A stretch of DNA of 64,000 nucleotides from Ruania albidiflava DSM 18029. GTDB taxonomy: Bacteria; Actinomycetota; Actinomycetes; Actinomycetales; Beutenbergiaceae. This document shows, one piece after another, positions 1-13,661 of this stretch. The first letter of the stretch is position 1. Each line of letters starts with the position of its first letter. The notes under the pieces are model-generated. The model saw nothing but the letters and a program-made list of their open reading frames with translations. It was not told where the DNA came from and ran no database searches. The stretch is taken from contig NZ_ATWL01000003.1 in assembly GCF_000421225.1 (NCBI RefSeq), forward strand, positions 328,951 to 392,950, written 5' to 3'. A program made the position numbers and the translations under genes.

Positions 1-1253
1 TCGATACCGGTGCCCTCGTCGCGCACCCAGAGCCGCACGGTGCCGGTCGCGGGGGAGTAGCGCGACCCGATGCCCACAGTGGAGCCGTCGGCGGAGAACT
101 TCACCGCGTTCGAGACCAGCTGCAACCACGCCTGCGTGAGCCGGCGCGGGTCCGCCTGGACCTGCACGTCGGCGAGCGAGTCCAGCAGCCACCGGCGCTC
201 ACCCAGCGGCTCGGCCTTGGCCAGCACCTCGTCGGTGAGCAGCGCCACGCCCACCGGCACCAGGCGGACGAAGTCCGGACGACGAGCCTTGGCGAGCGTC
301 ATCAGGTCCTCGACCAGCAGGTTCATCCGGTCCACCTCGTTCAGCACCAGGGACCGGGTCTCGGCCGCATCCTGAGGGTCGTCGGCATTCATCAGCTCCA
401 GGTGACCCCGCACCACGGTGAGCGGCGTACGCAGCTCGTGCCCGACGTCGTCGAGCAGCTGGCGCTGGGAGCCGAACGCCTGCTCCAGGCGAGCCAGCAT
501 CCCGTTCACGGTGGTGGTGAGCGCAGCCAGGTCATCGCGCCCGGTCACCGGGATGCGTCGAGAGAGGTCGTCCGAGGAGCTGATCTCGGCCGCAGCCGTG
601 CGCAGCACTGTCACCGGCAGCAGCATCCGACCCATCACGAACCAACCGATCACGGTGATCCACACCAGCGCCAGCGCAGCGACCAACGCATAGGTGCGGA
701 AGGTGTTGCCGATCTCGGCGTACTCGGCGTCCATGTCGAACGCGAACACCACCGCACCGGTCTGGCTACCGTCCTCGCTGTGCACCGGCAGGCCACGGAC
801 ACGGTAGGTGCCCTGCTGGGTCTGGACGGTCATGGTGTCCGCACCCGACCAGCGGCTCACTGGGGCGAGAGCCGCCACCAGCTCCGGGTCGTCCTGGATC
901 CGGAACGAGCCGGTCGCACGCGGCACGTAGGCGAGCTCGGTCCCCATGAAGCCGCCCAACGCCTCGTTCTCCGCCGGCACCACCCGGCCGAGCGCAGTGC
1001 GGATGACCGCCTCCACCGAGGCGAACGGCGCCCCGGTCTCCGGGTCCACGCCCTCGTGGTACAGGTTCTCGACCTCCGCGCCGTTGCGGAGCAGCGCAGC
1101 ATCCACCAGGTTGGTGGTGTGGTCCCGCTCCACGGAGTAGGCGGTCAGCCCGGCTGCGACCATCGCCATTGCCGCCAGCCCGATCAGTGCCGCGAGCGCA
1201 CGGGTGCGCACGCTCATCCTCCACTGCGGGTGACGGCGGGCCATACCGGACAT
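1..1253 (-). CDS. Sensor histidine kinase, C-terminus cut by window edge
   Basis: This is the membrane sensor of a two-component system, read on the minus strand and running off the left edge. Near the N-terminus a hydrophobic segment (LAALIGLAAMAMVAAGL) is followed by an extracytoplasmic region of about 150 residues. A second membrane segment (around 600-690) leads into a HAMP domain. The H-box is clear (VGHELRTPLTVV, around 405-445), and the end of the visible part is an ATPase G-box (RDEGTGI). The phospho-acceptor is therefore the His of GHELRTP. Starts at 1253, 1244 and 1217 are in frame; GGAGG lies directly against the 1217 ATG, too close to serve it, so an upstream start is preferred. 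The partner response regulator should lie left of the window. The signal sensed is unknown. Confidence 0.88.
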   Translation of the reverse strand, partial: MSGMARRHPQWRMSVRTRALAALIGLAAMAMVAAGLTAYSVERDHTTNLVDAALLRNGAEVENLYHEGVDPETGAPFASVEAVIRTALGRVVPAENEALGGFMGTELAYVPRATGSFRIQDDPELVAALAPVSRWSGADTMTVQTQQGTYRVRGLPVHSEDGSQTGAVVFAFDMDAEYAEIGNTFRTYALVAALALVWITVIGWFVMGRMLLPVTVLRTAAAEISSSDDLSRRIPVTGRDDLAALTTTVNGMLARLEQAFGSQRQLLDDVGHELRTPLTVVRGHLELMNADDPQDAAETRSLVLNEVDRMNLLVEDLMTLAKARRPDFVRLVPVGVALLTDEVLAKAEPLGERRWLLDSLADVQVQADPRRLTQAWLQLVSNAVKFSADGSTVGIGSRYSPATGTVRLWVRDEGTGI

Positions 1254-1370
1254 TATCCGCGTGCCGGTCCGCAGGACTCACCCCGCCGGGCTGCGCGTCG
1301 GTTCCGGCCGCCGGTGCGGAGCCTTGGCGGCGGTCTGAGCAGCGCGGCAGAGTGCTCTCGCGCACAGTGG

Positions 1371-1400
1371 TTCGACCTGGCCTGCGATGTCCCGTACACT
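1371..1400 (+). promoter_or_regulatory. Sigma-A-type promoter for tRNA-Trp and secE-nusG
   Basis: A -35 TTCGAC (1371-1376) and a -10 TACACT (1395-1400) are separated by 18 bp. They sit 76 bp upstream of tRNA-Trp and point toward tRNA-Trp, secE and nusG. The assignment rests on sequence match and position only. Confidence 0.6.
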
Positions 1401-1476
1401 CCATGAGTGGTGGTTGACGTCCACCAGGCTGGTCTGCGCCCTACGGGGGGTTGGTCTCAGGTGGCGTCCGCCCCGA

Positions 1477-1549
1477 AGGGCAGTGGCGCAATTGGTAGCG
1501 CACCGGTCTCCAAAACCGGCGGTTGTGGGTTCGAGTCCCTCCTGCCCTG
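1477..1549 (+). tRNA. tRNA-Trp (anticodon CCA)
   Basis: A full cloverleaf can be folded. The acceptor stem is AGGGCAG (1477-1483) with CTGCCCT (1542-1548), and the D-stem is GCGC/GCGC. The anticodon stem is CCGGT/ACCGG around loop CTCCAAA, with anticodon CCA at 1510-1512. The T-loop is TTCGAGT. The T-stem has one U-U mismatch (1526 with 1540). The 3' CCA is not encoded. A tRNA-Trp immediately before secE-nusG is a common actinobacterial arrangement. Confidence 0.95.
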
Positions 1550-1602
1550 CACCTCACGTCCGGACCCCCGACCGCAGCCATCCAGCCAACGAAAGCAGTT
1601 CT

Positions 1603-2208
1603 GTGAGCAGATCCACGAGTCCCGACTCGGGCGAGCCCGAGGACGTCGGCCGTGGTGACTCTGCGTCGGACCGGGCCGAGGACGGCGAGTCGCAGACCGA
1701 CGTGAACGACGTGACAGACGAGGCGCACGACTCTGGTGCAGCCAGCGCCAGCGGTGACCAGGCCACGACCGACGCCCAGGACGGCTCCCGAGCGGAGGAG
1801 GCCAGCGAGGCCGAGTCTGAGGGGTCGGAGGGTACGAAAGGTACGAAGGCAGCCGCCGCGGCCTCGGCGCGTTCCCGCTCGGCGAGCGGAGCTCGGAGCG
1901 TGCGCTCGGCCCGCGCCACCTCTGGGCGCACCACCTCGGTGCGTGCGGCTCAGGCCAGCAAGGGACGCGCAACCGTGTCCCGGGCAGAGGCCGAGGCCCG
2001 GCGCCAGCCGCGGCCGAACCTGTTCGCCCGGATCCTGAGGTTCGTGCGCGAGGTGATCGCCGAGCTGCGCAAGGTCGTCACCCCGACCCGGAACGAGCTG
2101 TTCACCTACGCCGCAGTGGTGGTGGTCTTCCTGATCATCATGATGGCCTACGTCGGCGTGCTGGATTACGGTGTGGGGCGCCTGGTGCTCTGGGCGTTCG
2201 GCGGCTAG
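1603..2208 (+). CDS. secE: Preprotein translocase subunit SecE
   Basis: SecE is the small essential subunit that clamps SecY in the Sec translocon. The conserved part is the last ~65 residues: an amphipathic helix (FVREVIAELRKVVTPTR) and one membrane segment (TYAAVVVVFLIIMMAYVGVL). The first ~130 residues are a low-complexity, acidic then Ala/Ser/Arg-rich extension, as in many actinobacterial SecE proteins but long here. The open frame extends back through tRNA-Trp, so the GTG at 1603, downstream of the tRNA, is taken as start. It shares the tRNA promoter and lies 65 bp before nusG. The identification is firm; the exact start is less so. Confidence 0.93.
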   Translation: MSRSTSPDSGEPEDVGRGDSASDRAEDGESQTDVNDVTDEAHDSGAASASGDQATTDAQDGSRAEEASEAESEGSEGTKGTKAAAAASARSRSASGARSVRSARATSGRTTSVRAAQASKGRATVSRAEAEARRQPRPNLFARILRFVREVIAELRKVVTPTRNELFTYAAVVVVFLIIMMAYVGVLDYGVGRLVLWAFGG

Positions 2209-2273
2209 CCGCAGCCCGAGGACCACCAGGACGAACGAGAAAAGACAACGGATGAGGGAAGCAGGTCGAGCAC

Positions 2274-2966
2274 GTGTCTGAAGACGCCCAGGATGAGGTG
2301 ACCTCCGCCGAGGAGGTGACCGACGCCGTCGAGGCCGAGCAGGCGCCGACGAGCGAGGCACCGGTCGAGGACCCGGTCGCGGCGTTCCGCAGCGAGCTGC
2401 GCACCCTGCCCGGTGAGTGGTACGTGATCCACTCCTACGCTGGCTACGAGAACCGCGTGAAGGCCAACCTCGAGTCCCGGATCCAGTCCTTGAACATGGA
2501 GGACTACATCTTCGGTGTCGAGGTGCCGATGGAAGAGGTCGTGGAGATCAAGAACTCGGTGCGCAAGCTGGTGCGCCGGGTGCGGATCCCCAGCTACGTG
2601 CTGGTCCGGATGGACCTGACCGACGAGTCCTGGGGTGCGGTGCGGCACACGCCGGGGGTGACCGGGTTCGTGGGCAACACCCACTCTCCGGTGCCGCTCA
2701 CCCTGGACGAGGTGATGTCCATGCTCGCCCCGACCATCGAGGCGAAGGCCCCGGCCCCAGCCGGCGCCGCCCCGGCCAGCGCCCCGGCTGTGCAGGTCGA
2801 GTTCTCTGTGGGCGAGTCGGTCACCGTCACCGACGGCCCTTTCGAGACCCTGCCTGCCACCATCTCCGAGATCAGCACCGAGAGCCAGAAGCTCAAGGTC
2901 CTGGTTTCGATCTTCGGCCGCGAGACACCAGTCGAGCTGTCGTTCAACCAGGTCGCCAAGATCTGA
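2274..2966 (+). CDS. nusG: Transcription termination/antitermination factor NusG
   Basis: NusG binds the RNA polymerase clamp and links elongation to Rho, NusE and ribosomes. The 230-residue product has an acidic, disordered N-terminal tail of about 40 residues. The NGN domain follows ([19 protein letters not shown], then [16 protein letters not shown] and [13 protein letters not shown]). An Ala/Pro linker connects to a C-terminal KOW domain ([19 protein letters not shown]). The start is GTG. It lies between secE and the L11-L1 genes, the standard position, and is probably cotranscribed with secE. Confidence 0.97.
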   Translation: MSEDAQDEVTSAEEVTDAVEAEQAPTSEAPVEDPVAAFRSELRTLPGEWYVIHSYAGYENRVKANLESRIQSLNMEDYIFGVEVPMEEVVEIKNSVRKLVRRVRIPSYVLVRMDLTDESWGAVRHTPGVTGFVGNTHSPVPLTLDEVMSMLAPTIEAKAPAPAGAAPASAPAVQVEFSVGESVTVTDGPFETLPATISEISTESQKLKVLVSIFGRETPVELSFNQVAKI

Positions 2967-3063
2967 CCGGCTCCACCAGAGCCGCCCCTGACCGGGCAAC
3001 CGCCCGGCCATGCAACCGGGTCATCGCCCATGGCGTGGGCCCACCGACAGAAAGAGTGACCGC

Positions 3064-3495
3064 ATGCCTCCCAAGAAGAAGGTCACCGGCCTGATCAAGC
3101 TCCAGATCCAGGCCGGCGCTGCGAACCCCGCACCGCCGATCGGCCCCGCGCTGGGTCAGCACGGTGTGAACATCATGGAGTTCTGCAAGGCCTACAACGC
3201 CGCGACGGAGTCTCAGCGCGGCAACGTGGTCCCGGTGGAGATCACCGTCTACGAGGACCGCTCCTTCACCTTCATCACCAAGACCCCACCGGCCGCCGAG
3301 CTGATCAAGAAGGCTGCGGGTGTGGCGAAGGGCTCCGGCACCCCACACACCACCAAGGTCGGTTCGCTGACCCAGGAGCAGGTGCGGGAGATCGCCGAGA
3401 CCAAGATGGCCGACCTGAACGCCAACGATGTGGACGCTGCCGCGAAGATCGTCGCCGGTACCGCCCGCTCGATGGGGATCACGGTCGACGACTGA
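3064..3495 (+). CDS. rplK: 50S ribosomal protein L11
   Basis: L11 (uL11) forms the GTPase-associated centre with 23S rRNA and L10. The 143 residues are full length. The N-terminal domain carries the Pro-rich thiostrepton-region helix ([21 protein letters not shown]) and the C-terminal domain binds rRNA. The open frame extends upstream to 3010, but the family N-terminus ([18 protein letters not shown]) fixes the start at 3064, behind an AAAGAG ribosome site. It is followed by rplA after 83 bp. Confidence 0.98.
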   Translation: MPPKKKVTGLIKLQIQAGAANPAPPIGPALGQHGVNIMEFCKAYNAATESQRGNVVPVEITVYEDRSFTFITKTPPAAELIKKAAGVAKGSGTPHTTKVGSLTQEQVREIAETKMADLNANDVDAAAKIVAGTARSMGITVDD

Positions 3496-3578
3496 TCTCC
3501 GGCGCCGACCGGCGCCGACGTGGCAGGGCCCGGCGCGGGCCCGTACCACAACTGCTCGATATCTCAAGGAGAAGCAGC

Positions 3579-4259
3579 ATGACTACGCGCAGCAAGAGCT
3601 ACCGCAAGGCCGCCGAGCTGGTGGACCGTTCCGAGCACTACACCGTGGCCGAAGCCGTGGCGTTGGCGAAGAAGACGTCCACCACCAAGTTCGACGCGAC
3701 CGTCGAGGTGTCCTTCCGTCTCGGCGTGGACCCGCGCAAGGCGGACCAGCAGGTCCGCGGCACCGTGAACCTGCCCAACGGCACCGGCAAGACCGCGCGG
3801 GTGGTCGTGTTCGCCGCCGGCGCCCGCGCCGAGGCTGCGATCGAGGCCGGTGCGGACGAGGTCGGCGCCGACGAGCTGATCGAGAAGGTGGCCGGCGGCT
3901 ACACCGACTTCGACGCCGCGGTCGCCACCCCGGACCTGATGGGCAAGGTCGGCCGGCTCGGCCGCGTGCTCGGCCCGCGCGGGCTGATGCCGAACCCGAA
4001 GACCGGTACGGTGACGATGGACGTGGCCAAGGCCGTCACGGACATCAAGGGCGGGAAGATCGACTTCCGCGTGGACAAGCACGCCAACCTGCAGTTCATC
4101 ATCGGCAAGACCTCGTTCACCGAGGAGGCGCTGCTGGAGAACTACCAGGCTGCTCTGGACGAGGTGCTCCGGCTCAAGCCGGCCTCGGCCAAGGGCCGCT
4201 ACATCGCCAAGGCCACGCTGTCCACCACGATGGGTCCGGGCATCCCGCTGGCTGCCTGA
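3579..4259 (+). CDS. rplA: 50S ribosomal protein L1
   Basis: L1 (uL1) builds the mobile L1 stalk at the E site and in many bacteria represses its own L11-L1 operon. The product has 226 residues, slightly short for the family. It shows the conserved [21 protein letters not shown] segment and the [15 protein letters not shown] region. The ATG is preceded by AAGGAG at 8 nt spacing. A strong stem-loop follows the stop, separating it from the independently promoted rplJL. Confidence 0.98.
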   Translation: MTTRSKSYRKAAELVDRSEHYTVAEAVALAKKTSTTKFDATVEVSFRLGVDPRKADQQVRGTVNLPNGTGKTARVVVFAAGARAEAAIEAGADEVGADELIEKVAGGYTDFDAAVATPDLMGKVGRLGRVLGPRGLMPNPKTGTVTMDVAKAVTDIKGGKIDFRVDKHANLQFIIGKTSFTEEALLENYQAALDEVLRLKPASAKGRYIAKATLSTTMGPGIPLAA

Positions 4260-4277
4260 GACCAGTACGGACCGATC

Positions 4278-4311
4278 GACGGCCCGGTACCCGCACCGGG
4301 GCCGGGCCGTC
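4278..4311 (+). terminator. Stem-loop terminator after rplA
   Basis: GACGGCCCGG (4278-4287) pairs exactly with CCGGGCCGTC (4302-4311), with additional inner C-G pairing. There is no clear T-run. Its 5' arm shares 17 nt with the rpoC terminator (from 13444). Confidence 0.7.
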
Positions 4312-4343
4312 GGCACCTGTGACCATCCTCTCACCGGGACGGT

Positions 4344-4372
4344 TTGGACCACCTGCGCGCGCCCGCTAGACT
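4344..4372 (+). promoter_or_regulatory. Sigma-A-type promoter for rplJL
   Basis: The -35 is TTGGAC (4344-4349) and the -10 is TAGACT (4367-4372), with an ideal 17-bp spacer. It directly precedes the L10 leader and is one of the best promoters in the window by sequence. Confidence 0.78.
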
Positions 4373-4378
4373 CGGCAC

Positions 4379-4525
4379 TGCCTCAGACCGCCGGTCGCCC
4401 GTCGCTGGACGGGGGTTAAGCCCGCACGAGCGGGGCCAGCGCAGGTGAACGTGACCGATACGCCCACGGCGAGCACCGTCGTCGTGAGCCGTCCAGGCCT
4501 CGTGCACCTGCGCGGGGCCTTTTTT
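4379..4525 (+). promoter_or_regulatory. L10-type ribosomal protein leader with attenuator
   Basis: About 190 nt separate the predicted transcription start from rplJ. The stretch holds several possible stems and ends in a hairpin: AGGCCTCG (4495-4502) pairs with CGGGGCCT (4513-4520), followed by six T residues. Bacterial rplJL transcripts typically carry a leader bound by the L10-(L12)4 complex, which represses the operon when the proteins are in excess. The position and the intrinsic attenuator fit that. I infer an L10 leader by position and architecture, not by covariance. Confidence 0.7.
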
Positions 4526-4563
4526 CGTGGGCCTGGCCGCGGCACATCACGGAAGGAGGGCTC

Positions 4564-5091
4564 ATGGCACGGCCTGACAAGGCAGCGGCAGTTGCCGAGC
4601 TGACGGAGAAGTTCCGCCAGTCTGCGGCTGCAGTGCTGACCGAGTACCGCGGGCTCACGGTGGCCCAGCTCAAGGAGCTGCGCACCGCCCTCGGCAGTAC
4701 CACCCAGTACGCCGTGGTGAAGAACACGCTCACCCAGATCGCGGCCAAGGAAGCCGGCTTCGACTCGCTCCAGGACCAGCTGACCGGTCCGACCGCTATC
4801 GCCTTCGTCTCCGGGGACCCGGTCGAGGCGGCCAAGGGGCTGCGTGACTTCGCCAAGGCCAACCCGTCCCTCGTCGTCAAGGGCGGGCTGATGGAGGGCG
4901 ACCCCATCAGTGCTGACGACATCACCAAGCTCGCGGACCTCGAGTCCCGTGAGGTGCTCCTGGCCAAGGCCGCGGGCGCCATGAAGGCCAAGCTGCACCA
5001 GGCGGCCTACGTCTTCAACGCGCCGGCCGCCAAGGCTGTGCGCACCATCGAAGCCCTGCGGGAGAAGCAGGCGAACGAGGCCGCGGCCTGA
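4564..5091 (+). CDS. rplJ: 50S ribosomal protein L10
   Basis: L10 (uL10) anchors L7/L12 dimers to the ribosomal stalk base. The 175 residues are full length. The rRNA-binding N-terminal domain is seen ([18 protein letters not shown], then YAVVKNTL), and the C-terminal helix that carries L7/L12 dimers follows. An AAGGAGGG site lies 4 nt before the ATG. It follows the leader/attenuator and is transcribed with rplL 75 bp downstream. The L10-L12 complex is the known feedback repressor in this family of operons. Confidence 0.98.
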   Translation: MARPDKAAAVAELTEKFRQSAAAVLTEYRGLTVAQLKELRTALGSTTQYAVVKNTLTQIAAKEAGFDSLQDQLTGPTAIAFVSGDPVEAAKGLRDFAKANPSLVVKGGLMEGDPISADDITKLADLESREVLLAKAAGAMKAKLHQAAYVFNAPAAKAVRTIEALREKQANEAAA

Positions 5092-5166
5092 CGGCCACAG
5101 CCTGATCCACCACCACTGCTTCTCGCCCGTGCGCGCAAGCAGGACCAACAGGAAGGAACGCCGATC

Positions 5167-5559
5167 ATGGCGAAGCTCAGCACAGACGAGCTCATCGATG
5201 CTTTCAAGGAACTGTCCCTCATCGAGCTCTCCGAGTTCGTGAAGCAGTTCGAGGAGACCTTCGAGGTCACCGCTGCTGCTCCGGCCGCCGTGGCCGTGGC
5301 CGGTGGCGCCCCGGCCGCCGGTGGCGACGCCCCGGCCGAGGAGGAGCAGAGCGAGTTCGACGTCATCCTCGAGTCTGTGGGCGACAAGAAGATCCAGGTC
5401 ATCAAGGAGGTCCGCGCCCTGACCAGCCTCGGTCTGAAGGACGCCAAGGACCTCGTCGACGGCGCCCCCAAGCCGGTGCTCGAGGGCGTCGACAAGGAGG
5501 CTGCGGACAAGGCCAAGGAGGCCCTCGAGGGCGCCGGCGCCACCGTCACCCTCAAGTGA
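5167..5559 (+). CDS. rplL: 50S ribosomal protein L7/L12
   Basis: L7/L12 (bL12) is the multi-copy stalk protein that recruits translational GTPases. The N-terminal dimerisation helices ([24 protein letters not shown]) are followed by an Ala/Pro/Gly-rich hinge. The globular C-terminal domain follows ([21 protein letters not shown], then [16 protein letters not shown]). At 130 residues it is standard length. The start has a GGAAGGA site. A perfect 12-bp terminator stem follows at 5621. Confidence 0.99.
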   Translation: MAKLSTDELIDAFKELSLIELSEFVKQFEETFEVTAAAPAAVAVAGGAPAAGGDAPAEEEQSEFDVILESVGDKKIQVIKEVRALTSLGLKDAKDLVDGAPKPVLEGVDKEAADKAKEALEGAGATVTLK

Positions 5560-5620
5560 GCCACGCGGGGCGGGCAGCTGCCACGCCCCGCCACGGCGCA
5601 CGCCGTAGAGCCACGACGAC

Positions 5621-5653
5621 GAGGCCCGCACCAGCAACGGTGCGGGCCTCGTT
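5621..5653 (+). terminator. Stem-loop terminator after rplL
   Basis: GAGGCCCGCACC (5621-5632) pairs perfectly with GGTGCGGGCCTC (5639-5650) around a 6-nt loop, followed by GTT. It separates rplJL from the rpoB promoter. Confidence 0.85.
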
Positions 5654-5920
5654 GCCGTAGCGGCCCCCGGCCAGCGGGGACCACCACCAGGACCGGGCGG
5701 ACCGTACCAGGACCGTCACGGCTCGACCAATACGACTCGCACCACGGCGCTGGACATCTGGCTGCTGTGTGAGTATGCTGTCGCTTTGCGCTGTCGTCTG
5801 CCCCAGCACCCATCGTCGGATCCACGAACTTCGCCATGCCACGCGTCGGGCGAGGTCCGAAGAAGCGTGCTTTGGCCGACGTGAGCGTGTGTGCACACAA
5901 TTCGTAGGGAAGGACCCCTC
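5654..5920 (+). other. rpoB promoter and 5' leader, no gene
   Basis: This stretch between the rplL terminator and rpoB has no convincing coding region. It holds the rpoB promoter (5751-5779) and an untranslated leader of about 130 nt. Short open frames here lack ribosome sites and family features. Confidence 0.6.
5751..5779 (+). promoter_or_regulatory. Sigma-A-type promoter for rpoBC
   Basis: The -35 TGGACA (5751-5756) and the -10 TATGCT (5774-5779) are spaced by 17 bp. Each differs from the consensus at one or two positions. A separate rpoB promoter is consistent with the strong terminator just upstream. Confidence 0.68.
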
Positions 5921-9439
<3,519 letters not shown>

Positions 9440-9533
9440 GCGGGGCCGGCCGGTGCCGAGCGAGCAGCACGCACCGGCCGGAGCCCCGGCTTGATTGGTT
9501 CCACACGGTGACTCACCGAAGGAAGTAGGAAAA

Positions 9534-12500
9534 TTGCTCGACGTCAACGTCTTCGACGAGCTGCGTATCGGTCTCGCGACCGCGGACGAGGTCCGCGCCT
9601 GGTCGCACGGCGAGGTGAAGAAGCCAGAGACCATCAACTACCGCACCCTCAAGCCTGAGAAGGACGGACTCTTCTGCGAGAAGATCTTCGGCCCCACCCG
9701 GGACTGGGAGTGCTACTGCGGAAAGTACAAGCGGGTCCGGTTCAAGGGCATCATCTGCGAGCGCTGCGGTGTGGAGGTCACCCGCTCCAAGGTGCGCCGG
9801 GAGCGGATGGGGCACATCGAGCTGGCCGCACCGGTCACCCACATCTGGTACTTCAAGGGTGTGCCCAGCCGGCTCGGCTACCTGCTCGACCTGGCTCCGA
9901 AGGACCTGGAGAAGGTCATCTACTTCGCCGCCTACATGATCACCTGGGTGGACGAGGAGGGCCGGCACGAGGACCTGCCCAGCCTGCAGAACGAGATCGA
10001 CCTGGAGAAGCAGGAGATCACCAAGAAGCGGGACCTGGACATCGCCCAGCGCGGTGAGCGGCTGGAGGCCGACCTGGCCGAGCTGGAGGCCGAGGGTGCC
10101 AAGGCGGACGCACGCCGCAAGGTGAAGGACTCCGCCGAGCGCGAGATGGCCCAGCTGCGCAAGCGCGCCGACCAGGAGCTGGACCGCGTGGAGCAGGTCT
10201 GGGACCGGTTCAAGAATCTCAAGGTCTCCGACCTGGAGGGTGACGAGCTGCTCTACCGGCAGCTGCTGGACCGCTACGGCAACTACTTCGAGGGTTCGAT
10301 GGGTGCCGGCGCGATCCAGAAGCGCCTGGAGACCTTCGACCTGGAGGGCGAGGCCGAGGCGCTGCGCGAGGTCATCCGTACCGGCAAGGGCCAGCGGAAG
10401 ACTCGTGCGCTGAAGCGGCTCAAGGTCGTCAACGCGTTCCTCACCACGAACAACTCCCCGCTGGGTATGGTGCTGGACTGCATCCCGGTCATCCCGCCGG
10501 ACCTGCGCCCGATGGTGCAGCTCGACGGTGGCCGGTTCGCCACCAGCGACCTGAACGACCTGTACCGCCGGGTGATCAACCGGAACAACCGGCTCAAGCG
10601 TCTGCTCGACCTGGGCGCACCGGAGATCATCGTCAACAACGAGAAGCGGATGCTGCAGGAGGCCGTGGACTCGCTGTTCGACAACGGTCGCCGTGGCCGG
10701 CCGGTCACCGGACCGGGCAACCGCCCGCTGAAGTCGATCTCCGACATGCTCAAGGGCAAGCAGGGCCGGTTCCGGCAGAACCTGCTCGGCAAGCGTGTGG
10801 ACTACTCCGGTCGGTCGGTCATCGTGGTCGGCCCGCAGCTGAAGCTGCACCAGTGCGGTCTGCCCAAGCAGATGGCGCTGGAGCTGTTCAAGCCGTTCGT
10901 GATGAAGCGCCTGGTCGACCTGAACCACGCGCAGAACATCAAGTCCGCCAAGCGGATGGTCGAGCGGGCCCGCTCCGTGGTGTGGGACGTGCTCGAAGAG
11001 GTCATCACCGAGCACCCGGTGCTGCTCAACCGTGCGCCCACGCTGCACCGGCTGGGCATCCAGGCGTTCGAGCCGCAGCTGGTCGAAGGTAAGGCGATCC
11101 ACCTGCACCCGCTGGTGTGTGGTGCCTTCAACGCCGACTTCGACGGTGACCAGATGGCCGTGCACCTGCCGCTGAGCGCGGAGGCGCAGGCCGAGGCCCG
11201 CATCCTGATGCTCTCCAGCAACAACATCCTCAAGCCGTCCGACGGCCGCCCGGTGACCATGCCCTCCCAGGACATGATCGTGGGCCTGTACCACCTCACC
11301 GTGGACAAGTCGGGTGAGCCGGCCGGCACCGGCCGCGCGTTCACCTCCGCAGCCGAGGCGCTGATGGCGTTCGACGCTGGTGAGCTGGACATCAACGCCG
11401 TGGTCAAGGTGCGGCTGCCCGAGCTCGTCCCGCCGGTCGGCTGGGACGCACCCGAGGGGTACACCGAGGGTGATGACGTGGTGCTGGAGACCACGCTCGG
11501 CCGGGTGCTGTTCAACGAGGCCCTGCCCGTGGACTACCCGTTCGTGAACGGGGTCGCGGACAAGAAGGCGATCTCTACGATCGTCAACGACCTCGCCGAG
11601 CGGTACCCGAAGGCGGTCGTGGCCGCGAGCCTGGACGCGCTCAAGGACGTGGGCTACTACTGGGCCACCCGGTCCGGGCTGACCATCGCGATCTCTGACG
11701 TCGCCACGCCGGAGAACAAGAAGGAGATCCTGGAGTCCTACGAGGGCAAGGCCGCGAAGGTCCAGGGCCAGTTCGACCGCGGTCTGCTCACCGACGACGA
11801 ACGCCGTCAGGAGCTCGTGGAGATCTGGAACGAGGCCACCGACAAGGTCGCCAAGGCCATGCAGGAGAACTTCACCGAGGACAACACGGTGAACCGCATG
11901 GTGACCTCCGGTGCCCGTGGTAACTGGATGCAGGTGCGCCAGATCGCCGGTATGCGTGGCCTGGTGGCCAACCCGAACGGTGAGATCATCCCGCGGCCGA
12001 TCATGTCGAACTACCGCGAGGGTCTGACCGTGGTGGAGTACTTCATCGCCACCCACGGTGCCCGCAAGGGTCTGGCCGACACCGCGTTGCGGACCGCCGA
12101 CTCCGGATACCTCACCCGGCGCCTGGTGGACGTCTCCCAGGACGTCATCATCCGCGAGGAGGACTGCGGCACCGAGCGGGGTCTGACCCTGCCGATCGTG
12201 GAGCAGCTGCCGAACGGGTCCACCCGCCGTGCGGACACGGTGGAGACCAGCGTGTACGGCCGGTCGCTGGCTGGTGCGGTCACCGATGCGAACGGCACCG
12301 TGCTCGGTGAGGGCGGTGACGACGTGGGTGACGTGCTCATCGACACCCTGGTGGCCGCCGGTGTGGAACAGCTCAAGGTGCGCTCGGTGCTCACCTGTGA
12401 GTCCCGCGTGGGCACCTGCGCCAAGTGCTACGGCCGCTCCTTGGCCACCGGCAAGCTGGTGGACATCGGTGAGGCCGTGGGCATCATCGCCGCCCAGTCG

Positions 12501-13424
12501 ATCGGTGAGCCCGGCACCCAGCTGACGATGCGGACCTTCCACACCGGTGGTGTGGCCAGTGCCGATGACATCACGCAGGGTCTGCCGCGTGTGGCCGAGC
12601 TGTTCGAGGCCCGCACCCCCAAGGGTGAGGCGCCGATCAGCGAGGTCGCCGGGCGGGTCAGCATCGAGGACACCGACCGGGCACGCAAGATCGTCGTCAC
12701 CCCCGACGACGGTAGCGAGGACGTGTCCTACCAGGTCACCCGCCGTGCCCGTGCGCTGGTGCGCGACGGGGACCACGTGGCCGTCGGGCAGCAGCTCGTC
12801 GGTGGTGCGGTGGACCCGAAGAAGGTGCTGCGCATCCTCGGTCCGCGTGCGGTGCAGAAGCACCTGGTGGACGAGGTGCAGGACACCTACCGCTCCCAGG
12901 GTGTGGACATCCACGACAAGCACATCGAGGTCATCGTGCGGCAGATGCTGCGCCGGGTGACCGTGCTGGACTCCGGGAACTCGAACCTGCTGCCGGGTGA
13001 GCTCGCCGAGCGGGCCCGGTTCGAGGACGAGAACCGGCGCGTGGTCTCCGAGGGCGGTCAGCCGGCCTCGGGTCGTCCCGAGCTGATGGGTATCACCAAG
13101 GCCTCGCTGGCCACGGACTCGTGGCTGTCGGCGGCGTCCTTCCAGGAGACCACCAAGGTGCTCACCGAGGCTGCCATGAGCGGCCGCAGCGACGCCCTGA
13201 TGGGCCTGAAGGAGAACGTCATCCTCGGTAAGCTCATCCCGGCCGGCACCGGCCTGCCCCGGTACCGGAACATGCGGGTGGAGCCCACCGAGGAGGCCAA
13301 GGCCGAGCTGTACCCGAGCTTCGGCTACGACGAGATCGACTACGGTCCGATGACCGACGGCGGCGAGGCGATCGCCCTGGAGGAGCTGGACCTCGGCCGC
13401 GGCTACGAGGCGGACTTCCGCTGA
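9534..13424 (+). CDS. rpoC: DNA-directed RNA polymerase subunit beta'
   Basis: RpoC is the beta' subunit, 1296 residues. I chose the TTG at 9534 because it follows a purine-rich GAAGGAAGTAGGA and gives the family N-terminus ([20 protein letters not shown]). The N-terminal zinc ribbon has Cys at about residues 60, 62, 75 and 78. The catalytic Mg-binding loop NADFDGD lies at about 533-539. The second zinc site ([11 protein letters not shown]) and the trigger-loop region ([20 protein letters not shown]) are also visible. An 18-bp stem terminator ends the operon. Confidence 0.99.
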   Translation: MLDVNVFDELRIGLATADEVRAWSHGEVKKPETINYRTLKPEKDGLFCEKIFGPTRDWECYCGKYKRVRFKGIICERCGVEVTRSKVRRERMGHIELAAPVTHIWYFKGVPSRLGYLLDLAPKDLEKVIYFAAYMITWVDEEGRHEDLPSLQNEIDLEKQEITKKRDLDIAQRGERLEADLAELEAEGAKADARRKVKDSAEREMAQLRKRADQELDRVEQVWDRFKNLKVSDLEGDELLYRQLLDRYGNYFEGSMGAGAIQKRLETFDLEGEAEALREVIRTGKGQRKTRALKRLKVVNAFLTTNNSPLGMVLDCIPVIPPDLRPMVQLDGGRFATSDLNDLYRRVINRNNRLKRLLDLGAPEIIVNNEKRMLQEAVDSLFDNGRRGRPVTGPGNRPLKSISDMLKGKQGRFRQNLLGKRVDYSGRSVIVVGPQLKLHQCGLPKQMALELFKPFVMKRLVDLNHAQNIKSAKRMVERARSVVWDVLEEVITEHPVLLNRAPTLHRLGIQAFEPQLVEGKAIHLHPLVCGAFNADFDGDQMAVHLPLSAEAQAEARILMLSSNNILKPSDGRPVTMPSQDMIVGLYHLTVDKSGEPAGTGRAFTSAAEALMAFDAGELDINAVVKVRLPELVPPVGWDAPEGYTEGDDVVLETTLGRVLFNEALPVDYPFVNGVADKKAISTIVNDLAERYPKAVVAASLDALKDVGYYWATRSGLTIAISDVATPENKKEILESYEGKAAKVQGQFDRGLLTDDERRQELVEIWNEATDKVAKAMQENFTEDNTVNRMVTSGARGNWMQVRQIAGMRGLVANPNGEIIPRPIMSNYREGLTVVEYFIATHGARKGLADTALRTADSGYLTRRLVDVSQDVIIREEDCGTERGLTLPIVEQLPNGSTRRADTVETSVYGRSLAGAVTDANGTVLGEGGDDVGDVLIDTLVAAGVEQLKVRSVLTCESRVGTCAKCYGRSLATGKLVDIGEAVGIIAAQSIGEPGTQLTMRTFHTGGVASADDITQGLPRVAELFEARTPKGEAPISEVAGRVSIEDTDRARKIVVTPDDGSEDVSYQVTRRARALVRDGDHVAVGQQLVGGAVDPKKVLRILGPRAVQKHLVDEVQDTYRSQGVDIHDKHIEVIVRQMLRRVTVLDSGNSNLLPGELAERARFEDENRRVVSEGGQPASGRPELMGITKASLATDSWLSAASFQETTKVLTEAAMSGRSDALMGLKENVILGKLIPAGTGLPRYRNMRVEPTEEAKAELYPSFGYDEIDYGPMTDGGEAIALEELDLGRGYEADFR

Positions 13425-13440
13425 GCCAGCCCGGCTGACG

Positions 13441-13480
13441 CACGACGGCCCGGTACCCGCGAGGGTGCCGGGCCGTCGTG
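13441..13480 (+). terminator. Strong stem-loop terminator after rpoC
   Basis: An 18-bp stem runs from CACGACGGCCCGG to its complement around a GCGA loop, with a single T-G wobble. There is no T-tract, as is common in actinobacteria. Its 5' arm matches the rplA terminator. Confidence 0.85.
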
Positions 13481-13661
13481 CGTCTGCACCCCGCACACCC
13501 CACCCGGAGCACCCCGCCCCTCCGCGTGAATCCATTCGGTCGGCAGCTGGCCCGCGGGGTCGTGCTCTGCGGTATCGTCCCACCGCGGGAAGTGTCGATC
13601 GCGCGGCGCCGAGTGGGATCAGCGGCTGCGCCAACACCGGCGAGGACGAGGGGGAAGGCCA

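Noticed and set aside
402..1404. Overlapping plus- and minus-strand open frames inside the histidine kinase
   Set aside because: The kinase frame has clear H-box and G-box motifs; the others are out of frame and lack motifs.
5891..5920. Upstream GTG at 5891 as the rpoB start
   Set aside because: It would add ten residues with no ribosome site; the TTG at 5921 follows GGGAAGGA and gives the conserved N-terminus.
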